Assembly: GCA_003235365.1 (NCBI GenBank) | Contig: QJWJ01000526.1 | Span: 1 to 44,194, forward strand | Length of the DNA: 44,194 nucleotides | Direction: 5' to 3' | Source of the DNA: Deltaproteobacteria bacterium | Lineage (GTDB): Bacteria; Myxococcota_A; Polyangia; Polyangiales; Polyangiaceae | Shown here: positions 9,292 to 17,612 of the stretch, one piece after another | Layout: every line of letters begins with the position of its first letter | Numbering within the stretch: the stretch's first letter is position 1 | Translations under genes and position numbers: made by a program | Notes under the pieces: model-generated | The model's input: only the letters and a program-made list of their open reading frames with translations | Databases searched by the model: none | Told to the model about the DNA's origin: nothing

Positions 9292-9402
9292 GCGGTGGCG
9301 CGTGAAGCCACTCACCACGCGCGTCTCGTCCGACTCGCATCGCGGTGAGCAGATCCCGCAGGCCACGCGGGGAGGCGTGAGCCCGGGCGGGAGTTGCGTT
9401 TG

Positions 9403-9487
9403 CGGAGAGGGAGGGATTCGAACCCTCGGTAGGTTTCCCTACACCTGATTTCGAATCAGGCACCATCGACCACTCGGACACCTCTCC
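9403..9487 (-). tRNA. tRNA-Ser(CGA)
   Basis: The minus strand folds as a class II tRNA. The acceptor stem pairs GGAGAGG with CCTCTCC. The anticodon arm is CCTGA-TTCGAAA-TCAGG, giving anticodon CGA, which reads UCG serine codons. A long variable arm (GTAGG-GAAA-CCTAC) fits serine, and the T-arm is GAGGG-TTCGAAT-CCCTC. The discriminator base is G at 9403. The genomic sequence continues GCA rather than encoding CCA, so CCA would be added post-transcriptionally. The gene lies just downstream of the lectin-like gene on the opposite strand and next to a repeat-flanked region that may be an insertion scar. Confidence 0.95.
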
Positions 9488-9813
9488 TGAGGGCGGGGGA
9501 ATGTCGCAGCAGGTTGCTTTCCTGTCAACGCCGCTTTTGTGCCGGCGTTGCGAAGTCAATTCTCGTGTCGGACGCGCGTTTTCCCGTCTCTGGCTGCCAT
9601 CGACCACCGCCGACCGACGGCCGAGCGGACCGAACTCCCGCGCCATGACTGCCCCGGTCCAGCCTATTTCGAATTGGGTTTGGGTGGGGGCGTCGGGGGC
9701 CGCCATCGGTCGGGCGTCACGCGGTCTCCCGCGGCCCGTCGCGCCGCCTGCCGCTGAGCGTCGAGCCTTCGGACATGGGTCCGCGAAGGAACGGCGCAGC
9801 GCCATCGAATTGA
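9488..9813. other. Intergenic region with left repeat arm
   Basis: 326 bases between the tRNA-Ser and the fibrinogen-like fragment. No gene is supported. The right part (about 9675-9755) is the left copy of the inverted repeat described separately. Confidence 0.5.
9675..9755 (+). repeat. Left copy of an ~80-bp inverted repeat pair
   Basis: This segment aligns with the reverse complement of 10123-10213. The best-conserved cores are TCGGGCGTCACGC (within 9708-9722) and CGTCGCGCCGCC (near 9738-9749), with a G-rich lead-in TGGGGG in both. By eye, identity is roughly three quarters over about 75 bases. The two copies bracket the orphan coding fragment at 9814-10095. Confidence 0.6.
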
Positions 9814-10095
9814 GTGACGACGGAGCGCAATCAGGGGAGCTCGGCAATCGTCTACGCATCGTGCAACGCGCTGCTCGACGCCCAGCCAGATCTCGCCGAC
9901 GGCGTTTACCTGAGCCAGCCCGAGGACAGCGGCGACGCGTTCGAAGTGTACTGCGAATCGGTCGGGCACAAGTTCGCCTTGGGCGGCGAAACCTCGTACA
10001 GCGAGCGTTGGTACAACTGCGCGGGCTGGCCGCAGCACCACATCAACCAGGGGGTCGTCGAAATGCCCTCCCATTTCCGCTTCTTCTTCCGCTGA
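9814..10095 (+). pseudogene. Orphan fibrinogen-like domain fragment
   Basis: A 93-codon open frame beginning immediately after an in-frame TGA (9811). It contains SCNALLDAQPDLADGVYLSQ followed by PEDSGDAFEVYCE. This is the signature start of secreted fibrinogen-like domains, in which a Cys, then DG-x-Y, then F-x-V-Y-C follow one another. The usual next segment (D-M-x-x-x-G-G-G-W) is replaced by ESVGHKFALGGETSYSERWY, and the frame ends soon after at SHFRFFFR. No signal peptide, lipobox or stalk precedes it. I read it as the remnant of a larger secreted protein, or a very short divergent member. It sits between two inverted repeats. Confidence 0.5.
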
Positions 10096-10116
10096 CTGGG
10101 GCCGGGTGTGGAGCCT

Positions 10117-10153
10117 CGGCTCGTGCCGCGAACGCCGGCGGCGCGACGAGCCG
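10117..10153. repeat. Hairpin inside the right repeat copy
   Basis: CGGCTCGT (10117-10124) pairs with ACGAGCCG (10146-10153) across a 21-base GC-rich loop. It follows the fibrinogen-like fragment by about 20 bases, so it could also act as a transcript-end hairpin. Confidence 0.4.
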
Positions 10154-10213
10154 CGGAGCGCAGCGTGACGCCCGACTGATGCCGGGTTGAGCCGCACCCC
10201 CATCCAACCAAAA
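10123..10213 (-). repeat. Right copy of the ~80-bp inverted repeat pair
   Basis: In inverted orientation this matches 9675-9755. The shared core on the plus strand here is GCGTGACGCCCGA (from about 10164). The pair with unrelated sequence between resembles a dispersed extragenic repeat family or the ends of a non-autonomous insertion. No transposase or target duplication is visible. Confidence 0.55.
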
Positions 10214-10273
10214 AGACGAAAGCGCGAGCGCCGCGGTGTTACCTCGACGCTCGCGTTGGGACGAGCTCGGCTT

Positions 10274-10343
10274 GCCGAGTGGGCAGAGCCGAGTGGGCAG
10301 AGCCGAGTGGGCAGAGTCGAGTGGGCAGAGTCGAGTGGGCAGA
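10274..10343 (+). repeat. 14-bp tandem repeat, five copies
   Basis: Five contiguous copies of GCCGAGTGGGCAGA. Copies 1-3 are identical and copies 4-5 carry GTC in place of GCC. A partial GCCG follows. The array ends 15 bases before the stop codon of guaB (minus strand), so it forms the guaB 3' flank. The unit is not a multiple of three and no gene runs through it. Confidence 0.9.
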
Positions 10344-10358
10344 GCCGCGCTGATTGCG

Positions 10359-11810
10359 TCAAACGCGGTAGTTTGGCGCCTCTTCGGTGATGTACACGTC
10401 GTGGACGTGGCTCTCTTTGAGGCCTGCCGACGTGATGCGGCAGAATTGAGCTTTGGCACGCATCTGCTCGATGGTAGCGCTGCCGGTGTAACCCATGCCC
10501 GAGCGCAGCCCGCCCATCATCTGGTGGATGATCGCCGACAGTGGCCCGCGGTGGGGCACGCGGCCCTCGATGCCTTCGGGGACGAGCTTCTCGTCCGCCG
10601 TGCCGCCCTGGCCGTAGCGGTCTTTGCTGCCCTTCTTCATCGCGCCGATGGATCCCATGCCGCGGTAGGCCTTGTAGCTGCGGCCTTGGTAGAGAATGAG
10701 CTCACCGGGGGCTTCGTCCGTGCCGGCGAGGGCCGAGCCGAGCATCACACTGGATGCGCCCGCGGCGATGGCCTTGGCCACTTCACCCGAGTACTTGATG
10801 CCGCCGTCAGCGATGACTGGGATGCCGTGCGCGTCCGCGACGCTCACACAGTCGGCCACGGCGCTAATTTGCGGCACGCCCACGCCAGCGACCATGCGCG
10901 TCGTGCAGATGCTACCCGGCCCGATGCCGACCTTGATGGCATCTACGCCGGCTTCGATCAGCGCCTTGGCGGCTTCGGCGGTGGCGATGTTGCCGGCGAT
11001 GATGTCGAGCTTGGGGTGGCGCTTGCGCGCTGACTTGACGGCCTCGATCACGCCCTTGGAGTGACCGTGGGCGGTGTCGACCACGATCGCATCTACGCCC
11101 GCGTCGACCAGTGCGTCGGAGCGCACCTCGCCGTCTTTGCCCGGGCCGATGGCGGCACAGACGATCAACCGGCCTAGCGAGTCTTTGATGGCGCTCGGGT
11201 TCAGCTCGGCCTGCATCAGGTCTTTGATGGTGATGAGCCCAACCAGCTTGCCCGAATCGAGCACGAGCAGCTTCTCGATGCGGTGCTTGTGCAGCAATTC
11301 CTTGGCTTCGTCGGCGGCGACGCCGGGTTTGACCCAGACCAGCTTGGTCGTCATCAGCGCGCTGACGGGTTGGTCGAGGTTCTTCTCGAAACGCACGTCA
11401 CGCGACGTGAGAATGCCGACGGCGCTGGTGCCTTCGACCACGGGCAGGCCGCTGATGTTGTTCCCTCGCATCAACTCGAGGGCGTGGCGCAGCGGCATGC
11501 TCGGGTTGATCGTGATTGGATCGACGATCATGCCGGTTTCTGCACGTTTGACGCGCTCGACCTCTTGGGCCTGTTCGCGCGGGGGCAGGTTCTTGTGGAT
11601 CACGCCGACGCCGCCCTCTCGGGCCATGGTGATCGCCGTGCGGGCCTCGGTCACCGAGTCCATCGCCGCACTGACCAGTGGGATGTTCAGGTTGATGTTG
11701 CGTGTCAGGCGAGTGCGGACGTCCACCTCGTTGGGGAGCACCTCGCTGTACGCAGGGACGAGCATGACGTCGTCGTACGTCAGACACTCGCGGGGCTTCT
11801 GCTCAAACAT
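10359..11810 (-). CDS. guaB: Inosine-5'-monophosphate dehydrogenase
   Basis: 483 residues. It oxidises IMP to XMP with NAD+, the committed step of GMP synthesis, in the cytoplasm. The start at MFEQKPRECLTYDDVMLVPA is the canonical N-terminus; an upstream in-frame ATG (11939) would add 43 Pro/Arg-rich residues not seen in the family. A TIM barrel is interrupted by a CBS pair (Bateman domain) at about 92-205. The IMP loop KVGIGPGSICTTR places the catalytic Cys at 302. The flap region includes YRGMGSIGAMKKGSKDRYGQ and the monovalent-cation/IMP region includes MGGLRSGMGYTGS. All hallmark residues look intact. It is divergent from the 11996 gene and is followed by the 14-bp tandem repeat. Confidence 0.97.
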   Translation of the reverse strand: MFEQKPRECLTYDDVMLVPAYSEVLPNEVDVRTRLTRNINLNIPLVSAAMDSVTEARTAITMAREGGVGVIHKNLPPREQAQEVERVKRAETGMIVDPITINPSMPLRHALELMRGNNISGLPVVEGTSAVGILTSRDVRFEKNLDQPVSALMTTKLVWVKPGVAADEAKELLHKHRIEKLLVLDSGKLVGLITIKDLMQAELNPSAIKDSLGRLIVCAAIGPGKDGEVRSDALVDAGVDAIVVDTAHGHSKGVIEAVKSARKRHPKLDIIAGNIATAEAAKALIEAGVDAIKVGIGPGSICTTRMVAGVGVPQISAVADCVSVADAHGIPVIADGGIKYSGEVAKAIAAGASSVMLGSALAGTDEAPGELILYQGRSYKAYRGMGSIGAMKKGSKDRYGQGGTADEKLVPEGIEGRVPHRGPLSAIIHQMMGGLRSGMGYTGSATIEQMRAKAQFCRITSAGLKESHVHDVYITEEAPNYRV

Positions 11811-11995
11811 GGCCGAGTCTATCCAGGTTTCGTCCGAGCGCAAGCGCGGTGTGGGAATGGGGGGTAAAGTGGGTTCGCTCGCGTTCTCGGTCGCGTGCTG
11901 GTCCCGTTCTCGGTCCCGGGGGCCGAACGGGATCGTCACCCGGCAACGTCCGCACCGGTCGACACACCCCGGCGGTGGGTTTAGGCTCCGCTACC

Positions 11996-12391
11996 ATGGC
12001 GAGTTCAGTGGAGGATTTGGAGGCGCAGCTACTGCGTCTCGATCGCAGGTTCGAACGGCTGGACGATGGTACCGTCTTGGTGCGCCTCGCTGCCAACCAA
12101 CCCCCGGCAGCGCTCCGCATCAGCGGACCGCTGTTGGTCGTGCAGGTCGAGATCGGGGCCGTGCCGCAAGACGCGTCGCTGCACGCCGCGTTGTTCCGCA
12201 AGCTACTGGAGCTCAACGCGTCCGACTTGGTGCACGCGGCCTACGCGCTGAGCTCCGACAGCATCGTGCTCCTCGCGGCCCACGAAATGGTCAACCTCGA
12301 CCCGAACGAGCTGGAAGCGACGTTGGCCGACTTCGATCTGGCGCTGGCCAATCACGTCGGGTTGCTCCACGGTCTGACGGCAGCCAAGTAG
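11996..12391 (+). CDS. YjfI/YbjN-like small protein next to PspA
   Basis: 131 residues, acidic and soluble, with no signal peptide. It opens MASSVEDLEAQLLRLDRRFE, has a strand-rich middle (LRISGPLLVVQVEIGAVPQD) and helices with LHAALFRKLLELNASDLVHA and NELEATLADFDLALANHVG. The length and helix-strand layout recall the YjfI (DUF2170)/YbjN/type III-chaperone-like group. YjfI genes are known partners of PspA-family genes in several bacteria. Here pspA starts 84 bases downstream on the same strand, which supports the assignment by context. Function is probably as a PspA accessory in envelope stress; that is inference. The chosen ATG sits after a Pro/Arg-rich unlikely extension. Confidence 0.6.
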   Translation: MASSVEDLEAQLLRLDRRFERLDDGTVLVRLAANQPPAALRISGPLLVVQVEIGAVPQDASLHAALFRKLLELNASDLVHAAYALSSDSIVLLAAHEMVNLDPNELEATLADFDLALANHVGLLHGLTAAK

Positions 12392-12475
12392 CGGTGTAAC
12401 GTCGCCTGCGCGACATTCACCTCGAACCAAACCTGTTACCAACTCACGCAAACCGACGCACGAAGGCAACTAGCA

Positions 12476-13324
12476 ATGGGGATGTTCGCTCGACTCGCAC
12501 GCCTGATCAAATCCAACATCAACGCGTTGATCAGCTCCTCCGAAGATCCGGAGAAGATGCTCAACCAGTTGATCATCGACATGGCGGAGCAGCTGGCCGT
12601 CGCCAAACGCCAAGTGGCGGGCGCCATCGCGGATGAGAAGCGTCTAGCGCGTCAGGTCGAAAATCAGCGTAAGGTCGCCGAGGACTGGGAGAAGAAGGCC
12701 ATGCTCGCGGTGCGCGCCGGCAACGACGCCTTGGCCAAAGAAGCCTTGGCGCGCAAAAACGAAGCGGCGACACTCGCCACCCAGTTCCAAGACCAGTGGC
12801 AAAAGCAAAAGACGGCGGTCGACCAGCTCAAGCTCGCGTTGCGAGCCTTGAACAACAAGATTGAAGAAGCCAAGCGCAAGAAGGGCATTCTCATCGCGCG
12901 CAAGAAGCGCGCAGAGGCGCAAAAGGCCATTCACGAGACGCTCAGTGGGCTCAAGAACGCCAGTGCCTTCGAAGCATTCGATGAGATGGCCGGGCGCATC
13001 GAACAGATGGAAGCCGAGGCCGAAGCGAGCGCGGAGATCGCCGAGCAGTACGAAGGCGACGTCCTCGCCCACAAGTTTCGCGAACTCGAGACGACGACTG
13101 GCGCAGATCAAGACTTGGTCGAGCTCAAGCGCAAGATGGGTCTCCTCCCTCCGGAGCCGCAACCCGAGCCCGTAATCGCACAACCTGCGACCGCTGCGGC
13201 CCCCGCCGACCAGGTGCGAGTCGACGAGGAGTTCGCCGAGCTGGACGAGGCCGAGCAGGCCGAATTGGCGCGGGCCCTGGCGGAGCTGGAAGCCGAAGAA
13301 GCGCAAATGCAAGTGAAGCGCTGA
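12476..13324 (+). CDS. pspA: PspA/IM30 (Vipp1-like) envelope-stress protein
   Basis: 282 residues. PspA-family proteins are ESCRT-III-like peripheral proteins that polymerise on damaged inner membrane. The N-terminus (MGMFARLARLIKSNINALIS, then SSEDPEKMLNQLIIDM) is the family's amphipathic helix and first hairpin. A long coiled coil follows to about residue 215, including KKRAEAQKAIHETLSGL and ASAFEAFDEMAGRIEQMEAE. The tail from about 225 is Pro/Ala-rich then strongly acidic, longer than in E. coli PspA (222 residues). No PspF or PspB/C gene is nearby, so regulation must differ from the enterobacterial system. It probably forms an operon with the 11996 gene and perhaps with the secreted protein gene 85 bases downstream. 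Confidence 0.92.
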   Translation: MGMFARLARLIKSNINALISSSEDPEKMLNQLIIDMAEQLAVAKRQVAGAIADEKRLARQVENQRKVAEDWEKKAMLAVRAGNDALAKEALARKNEAATLATQFQDQWQKQKTAVDQLKLALRALNNKIEEAKRKKGILIARKKRAEAQKAIHETLSGLKNASAFEAFDEMAGRIEQMEAEAEASAEIAEQYEGDVLAHKFRELETTTGADQDLVELKRKMGLLPPEPQPEPVIAQPATAAAPADQVRVDEEFAELDEAEQAELARALAELEAEEAQMQVKR

Positions 13325-13409
13325 AGTTCGCCGAGGGCGTACCGTTTGAAGGACCTGCAGGGATAGTGCTGCTTTACGTGGTGCATCGGGTACCACGACA
13401 AATAGTGCG

Positions 13410-15404
13410 ATGAAGATAAGACATCTGGTGATGTGTTGCGCGGCCATGGCAAGCCTCGCAACTGGTGTCCACGCCAAAGAACAGATCCTCGACGCCGTGC
13501 CTTTCGAAGGCAAGAAGGTGCGTCTCGACGGGATGCTCAAAGAGTGGCCACAGCTGGTTACCTTGGGTGAACGGCTGTCGGGGCGCGGTGGCGGAGACCC
13601 AGCGGCCAAAGGCCTGGTCGCCTACGACAACGACAACGTTTACGTCGCGATGCGCGTGACCGACGCGACGCTCAAGCGCACGTCAGCGTTCTCCGACGAC
13701 GAGGATCACGCGAGTCTCAAGCTCGCTTTTCCTCGGCGCGGTGGCGGCTTCAAGACGTATCAGGTCAAGCTCTTCCCCGGTGATCCTGGTAAGAGCGCTG
13801 GGGCCGTCAAGCTACCGGGCCTGGGCAAGGTCCCCGGCGCGAAGATCATCGAGATGCCCATCGATGGCGGCATCAGCTTCGAGGCGTCGATTCCGTGGAG
13901 CGTGTTTCCCGAAGCCAAATCGACGCGCAGTGGCATGCGCGGTGCGTTGCTCTACCACGACGCTGACGGGCGCTCGGTCGAGTCGGTGATTGGCACCTCG
14001 ACACACAGTGGTAGCGACCTGCCGATGCTCACCATCGAGGGTGAGTACGCTTTGAACAACTCGTTGGTCTTCCCCAAAGCGTTGTCGACCAAGCCGAACC
14101 GCGAAGTGTTTGCGAACCTGACGGGCAGCTCGATGCTCGAGCGCATCGCCGTTTACGAGCGTTACCTCACCGTGAGCGGCTGGGCGTACCGCGGCGGCAC
14201 GCAGTTCTTCTATCAGGACCTGAACCTGATGAACCCGGGCGACCTGAAACAGATTAGCGCCGCGGACTTCGACAAGGACGGGCACGACGAACTGTTCATC
14301 GTTCGCCGCGTGGGCACGAGCGGTAAGGCGCGAATCTACGCCGAGGTCTGGAAGTTCAGCTCCGACACCGCTGCGCCGCAGCCCATCTTCCAGCACGAAG
14401 TGGGCATGACCGAGGACGATGCGAACATCGTCAACAAGGTGGAAGTCTCACGCAAACGCGGCAAGGTCGCCATCATCGTCGCACAAGGCTCTTACAACCA
14501 CGTCGACCCTGAAAACTGGAACGCGTTGGTTGCTGGAGACGGTGTCGAGCCGACGTTGATGCCGTGGGAACCGGTTGCCTACCGACGCTACGAATGGAAC
14601 GGCGACAAGTTCGAGATGGTCGACGAAAAGTCGGGCAAAGCGAAACTGAAGAAGCCGAACAAGGGCACGCGTTTGTATTCCGCTTCCGGGCCGCCTGCAC
14701 GCGCTGGTTCTGGCGCAAGCGCGGCTGATCCCATGGCTGGCTCCGATCAAGCACCGCCGCCCGCACCCCGCCCGCCCTCTGCCGAAGAGCTGCAAGATCG
14801 CGTGTACGCGCTGTATCGGTCGGACCGCGGCATGAAGCGCGGCAAGCCCCGCTTCGATTTCGTCACCAACGTCGCCGGTGACGAAACGCCCGAGCGCGTG
14901 CTGATCCACGGCACTGATTTGGTCGTTTTTGGGAAGAACTTCAAGGAGGGCAACAGCTACGTCTACACGACCATTGGCGTCAAAGAACCAGGTGACGTGC
15001 TGGACGTGACTGCGCGCGACGTCACGGGCGACGGGACCGCGGAGGTCATCGTGCGCGGTGTGATCCATGCCCAGGCGAGCAAAGCCATGGGCGGCAAAGT
15101 CGTCACGCGCCACGCGCTGTTCATCTACAAGGTGCAGCAGCATGCCATCAGTCGCATCTTTGCTGCGGAAACGGGGCGCTCACTCGGCGACGACATGGTG
15201 TTGGGTAACGTTCGTTTCACGCCCGTGGGTCGCGCCTTGTGGATCGATCTGCTGCCGGGCCGCGCCGTGGGCTGGACGGAGAAGACCTATCCCTTCCCCG
15301 AAGATCAAACGCCCTACGGTGGACTGGAACCTCTGATCTTGCCGTGGTCCGGGACCCCGCCGCGGCGTTACAGCTACCAGGGGACCGAGTTCAAGCCACG
15401 TTGA
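13410..15404 (+). CDS. Secreted CBM9-like protein with FG-GAP/VCBS calcium loops
   Basis: 664 residues with a type I signal peptide (MKIRHLVMCCAAMASLATGV, probable cleavage after HA at ~22). Residues ~25-215 resemble the CBM9/DOMON-like fold: VRLDGMLKEWPQLV, GLVAYDNDNVYVAMRVTD, ASLKLAFPRRGGG, GISFEASIPWSVF. Two D-x-D-x-D-G style calcium loops follow (AADFDKDGHDELFIVRR and ARDVTGDGTAEVIVRG), typical of FG-GAP repeats. They are separated by a Pro/Ala linker at ~435-460. The combination suggests an exported carbohydrate- or surface-binding protein, with no catalytic motif seen. It follows pspA by 85 bases on the same strand, so it may be transcribed with it. That would make it a candidate envelope-stress effector, which is inference. 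Confidence 0.65.
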   Translation: MKIRHLVMCCAAMASLATGVHAKEQILDAVPFEGKKVRLDGMLKEWPQLVTLGERLSGRGGGDPAAKGLVAYDNDNVYVAMRVTDATLKRTSAFSDDEDHASLKLAFPRRGGGFKTYQVKLFPGDPGKSAGAVKLPGLGKVPGAKIIEMPIDGGISFEASIPWSVFPEAKSTRSGMRGALLYHDADGRSVESVIGTSTHSGSDLPMLTIEGEYALNNSLVFPKALSTKPNREVFANLTGSSMLERIAVYERYLTVSGWAYRGGTQFFYQDLNLMNPGDLKQISAADFDKDGHDELFIVRRVGTSGKARIYAEVWKFSSDTAAPQPIFQHEVGMTEDDANIVNKVEVSRKRGKVAIIVAQGSYNHVDPENWNALVAGDGVEPTLMPWEPVAYRRYEWNGDKFEMVDEKSGKAKLKKPNKGTRLYSASGPPARAGSGASAADPMAGSDQAPPPAPRPPSAEELQDRVYALYRSDRGMKRGKPRFDFVTNVAGDETPERVLIHGTDLVVFGKNFKEGNSYVYTTIGVKEPGDVLDVTARDVTGDGTAEVIVRGVIHAQASKAMGGKVVTRHALFIYKVQQHAISRIFAAETGRSLGDDMVLGNVRFTPVGRALWIDLLPGRAVGWTEKTYPFPEDQTPYGGLEPLILPWSGTPPRRYSYQGTEFKPR

Positions 15405-15476
15405 CAAGCCGCGCTGAGCAGTGAGCTCATCCTCGTCGCCATCGCGCGGTCTTGTCGCAGGTGCCGTCGAGGCGCG

Positions 15477-16406
15477 TCACTGGCGCTCGAGCTGCAATTC
15501 GAGGTCACGAATGTCGGTACCGCCGCAACGCGCAGAGCCTGCCAAGCGGTCGTCCTGCAATTGGAGCTGTAGGGGTTCGCCGTAGCCCTCTGTCGAAGCC
15601 CAGCACGTTTCGGCGTCGCAGGCGCACACGGTCGCCGGCCGGCACAACTCGGCTTTGCCACAGTCTTCTTGCCAAGACTTTCCGTTGTAGTGTCCTTCAC
15701 ACACGCCATCGCCGTAGCTCTCACCCGAGCTCAAACCGCCGCGAGAACACGCCCACACGTCGTCGGCCAGCTCTGGCAGGACGTCGTAGGGTGTTTGCAT
15801 GGCGCACCAGGCTTCCCACGGCTCGCTGGGGGCGAAGGTGAGAGTGACTTCGCCGTCTCGGAGCTGGCCGGCTCGTAATGTGTACTCGAATCCCTCGATG
15901 AGCGGGATTCGATCCAGACCCGCGCCCTGCTCGTCGAGCGCGATGCTGTCCACCAAGTAACCCTCATCGGGATCGACCGGAGCGGGGATCTCCACGGCGT
16001 CGCCAAAACGAATCGTGCCCGACAACGGTTCGCGGTTCAGACGCAACGTCACTCCTTCACCCGGGGTCGGGGCCGACGGAGCGCCAGCGAGCTGTCCCGA
16101 CCATTCTCCAGCGAGGTCTGTCAGCGATTCGTCGAGTTCATCCAGTGGGAAAGGGAGTCCACAGGGGGCGTCTTCGTCGGTCGTCGAGGGGCCGGGGAAC
16201 GAGTTCGGATTGCCATCGAATCCGGGTTCACAGACGTTGTCTTCGCTGCAGCGTTCTGCCGCACCACACTGTTCTCGCACTTCGCACTCTCGAACGAAGT
16301 TCGTCTCACCGCCCAACTGTGCGTCCGAGCTAGAGCAACCACTCGACGCGGTTGCGAACGCGCTGAGCAGGACCCAGATCTTGGCTTGGCTCGTCCATCG
16401 CTTCAT
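15477..16406 (-). CDS. Cys-rich lipoprotein coupled to the upstream regulator
   Basis: 309 residues. The signal ends AFATASSGC (Cys24). Directly after it comes a small Cys cluster (CEVREQCGAAERCSEDNVCE). The body is a predicted secreted beta domain (LAGEWSGQLAGAP, GVTLRLNREPLSGTIRFGDA) followed by paired cysteines toward the C-terminus (CEGHYNGKSWQEDCGKAELC, CACDAETCW). I do not recognise a catalytic family. The ATG overlaps the TGA of the upstream winged-helix gene by four bases (ATGA), so the two are translationally coupled. That suggests the lipoprotein is a partner, sensor or target of the regulator. The gene converges on the CBM9-like gene with 72 bases between stops. Confidence 0.7.
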   Translation of the reverse strand: MKRWTSQAKIWVLLSAFATASSGCSSSDAQLGGETNFVRECEVREQCGAAERCSEDNVCEPGFDGNPNSFPGPSTTDEDAPCGLPFPLDELDESLTDLAGEWSGQLAGAPSAPTPGEGVTLRLNREPLSGTIRFGDAVEIPAPVDPDEGYLVDSIALDEQGAGLDRIPLIEGFEYTLRAGQLRDGEVTLTFAPSEPWEAWCAMQTPYDVLPELADDVWACSRGGLSSGESYGDGVCEGHYNGKSWQEDCGKAELCRPATVCACDAETCWASTEGYGEPLQLQLQDDRLAGSARCGGTDIRDLELQLERQ

Positions 16407-17440
16407 CGTTCCGACTCCTTTTCAGTTAAGATCTCGTCCGTTTCCGCTCCGTCGACATCTGGATCGCCGTGAACGACCGTCTGTCCGACGTAGCTGATGA
16501 TCCGCTGCCGGTTCGACTCATCCGGCAAACCCGCTTGGGCGTTGAACGCTTCCACCTTCTCGCGGAGCGTCACGGCTGCGCGCCGCATGTGGCCCAACTG
16601 ATCGACGACTTCGGCGTAGTGAGGATGGCCGGGCCACACGTCGTAGGTGTATGTCGAACCACCGATCATGTCTTCAGATCGGGCCCTGGTGCTGCCTGAA
16701 CGCAGCTTTGCACAGATCGTCGTGACCACCGCTTGGTAGTGGTCGAAGACGGAGGCCTCCCACCCGGTCTCATCTCCCACGGGGATGACGCAGTCGTCTG
16801 CGCGGTAGGTTGCGTCAGGGCCCGTACCGAGTTGACTGGCCCTGCCATCCCGCTCCAGCCGGTCGAGCGCTGAAGTCAGCAGGGTGGGTTCGACGTGCAG
16901 GTGCTCGGCGATGGCCGTCCGCGTGAGCGGGCCGAAGCGGTGGATGGTCACCCAGAGCAGCTGCGCGATGCGTTCGTCTACGCTGCCGTCGTCCGCGACG
17001 TCCTCGGCGGTGCGCGCGCGATACGTGGTTTGGTCTCCGCGACCGCTGCGAAACAGCAAACCAGAGTCGACCAAGTCGGTGAGTACCCCTCTGAGCACGC
17101 GTTCGTCGTCTTGGCGGAAGCGATTGAGTACTTGAGCCCGTGACACGCTTTGTTTGCCCTGCACATAGTCCAGTACCGCCGTCGAGACCGAACGCCCGCG
17201 GAAGGTTTTGCTCTCGCTCAAGCGTTGCACTTTGGCGTGGTAGGTTCGCAGGGCGATTCCGAACATGTCTGCGATGACCTTGTTGCCAAGGCCCTGGTCC
17301 TTGAGTTCTGCGACCAGGTCCAAGAAGACCTGATTTGCGGTGTGAGCCAGGGGTGTTCGAGCGCCCGTCGCCGTGGCGAGCTGGGCAATCAACACGGTCG
17401 TTTGGCGCACGATGGAGTCAATCAGCAGCGTCGCGTTCAT
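16403..17440 (-). CDS. Multi-winged-helix putative transcriptional regulator
   Basis: 345 residues, no signal peptide. An N-terminal helix-turn-helix lies at about 50-80 (LGNKVIADMFGIALRTYHAK). Next are two regions that look like winged-helix modules: one near 95-135 (SRAQVLNRFRQDDERVLRGV, LVDSGLLFRSGRGDQTTYRA) and one near 155-205 (IAQLLWVTIHRFGPLTRTAI, VEPTLLTSALDRLERDGRAS). The C-terminal ~130 residues are helical, with MRRAAVTLREKVEAFNAQAG. The layout fits a DNA-binding protein, and no known regulator family is recognised with confidence. It is divergent from the DNA glycosylase gene with a 172-base gap and overlaps the downstream lipoprotein gene by ATGA. Confidence 0.68.
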   Translation of the reverse strand: MNATLLIDSIVRQTTVLIAQLATATGARTPLAHTANQVFLDLVAELKDQGLGNKVIADMFGIALRTYHAKVQRLSESKTFRGRSVSTAVLDYVQGKQSVSRAQVLNRFRQDDERVLRGVLTDLVDSGLLFRSGRGDQTTYRARTAEDVADDGSVDERIAQLLWVTIHRFGPLTRTAIAEHLHVEPTLLTSALDRLERDGRASQLGTGPDATYRADDCVIPVGDETGWEASVFDHYQAVVTTICAKLRSGSTRARSEDMIGGSTYTYDVWPGHPHYAEVVDQLGHMRRAAVTLREKVEAFNAQAGLPDESNRQRIISYVGQTVVHGDPDVDGAETDEILTEKESER

Positions 17441-17612
17441 GTCCAGAAGCTACACCTCATCGCTTGGGTCGAGGAGTGCAGAAATCAGCACCCAGCGCGT
17501 CGCTCCATCGTCGGGGGAGGCTGTGCGTTCTGCGGCGCTTGGCCCGGTCGTGCCGCGAACCGATTCGTCGTCACAGTTGCGGTTTGTCGTGGCAGCGACT
17601 TTAACGTGGCCG

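Noticed and set aside
9501..10190. 229-codon plus-strand frame between tRNA-Ser and guaB
   Set aside because: It crosses both inverted repeats and is Arg/Ala-rich. The protein-like sequence is in a different frame (9814-10095).
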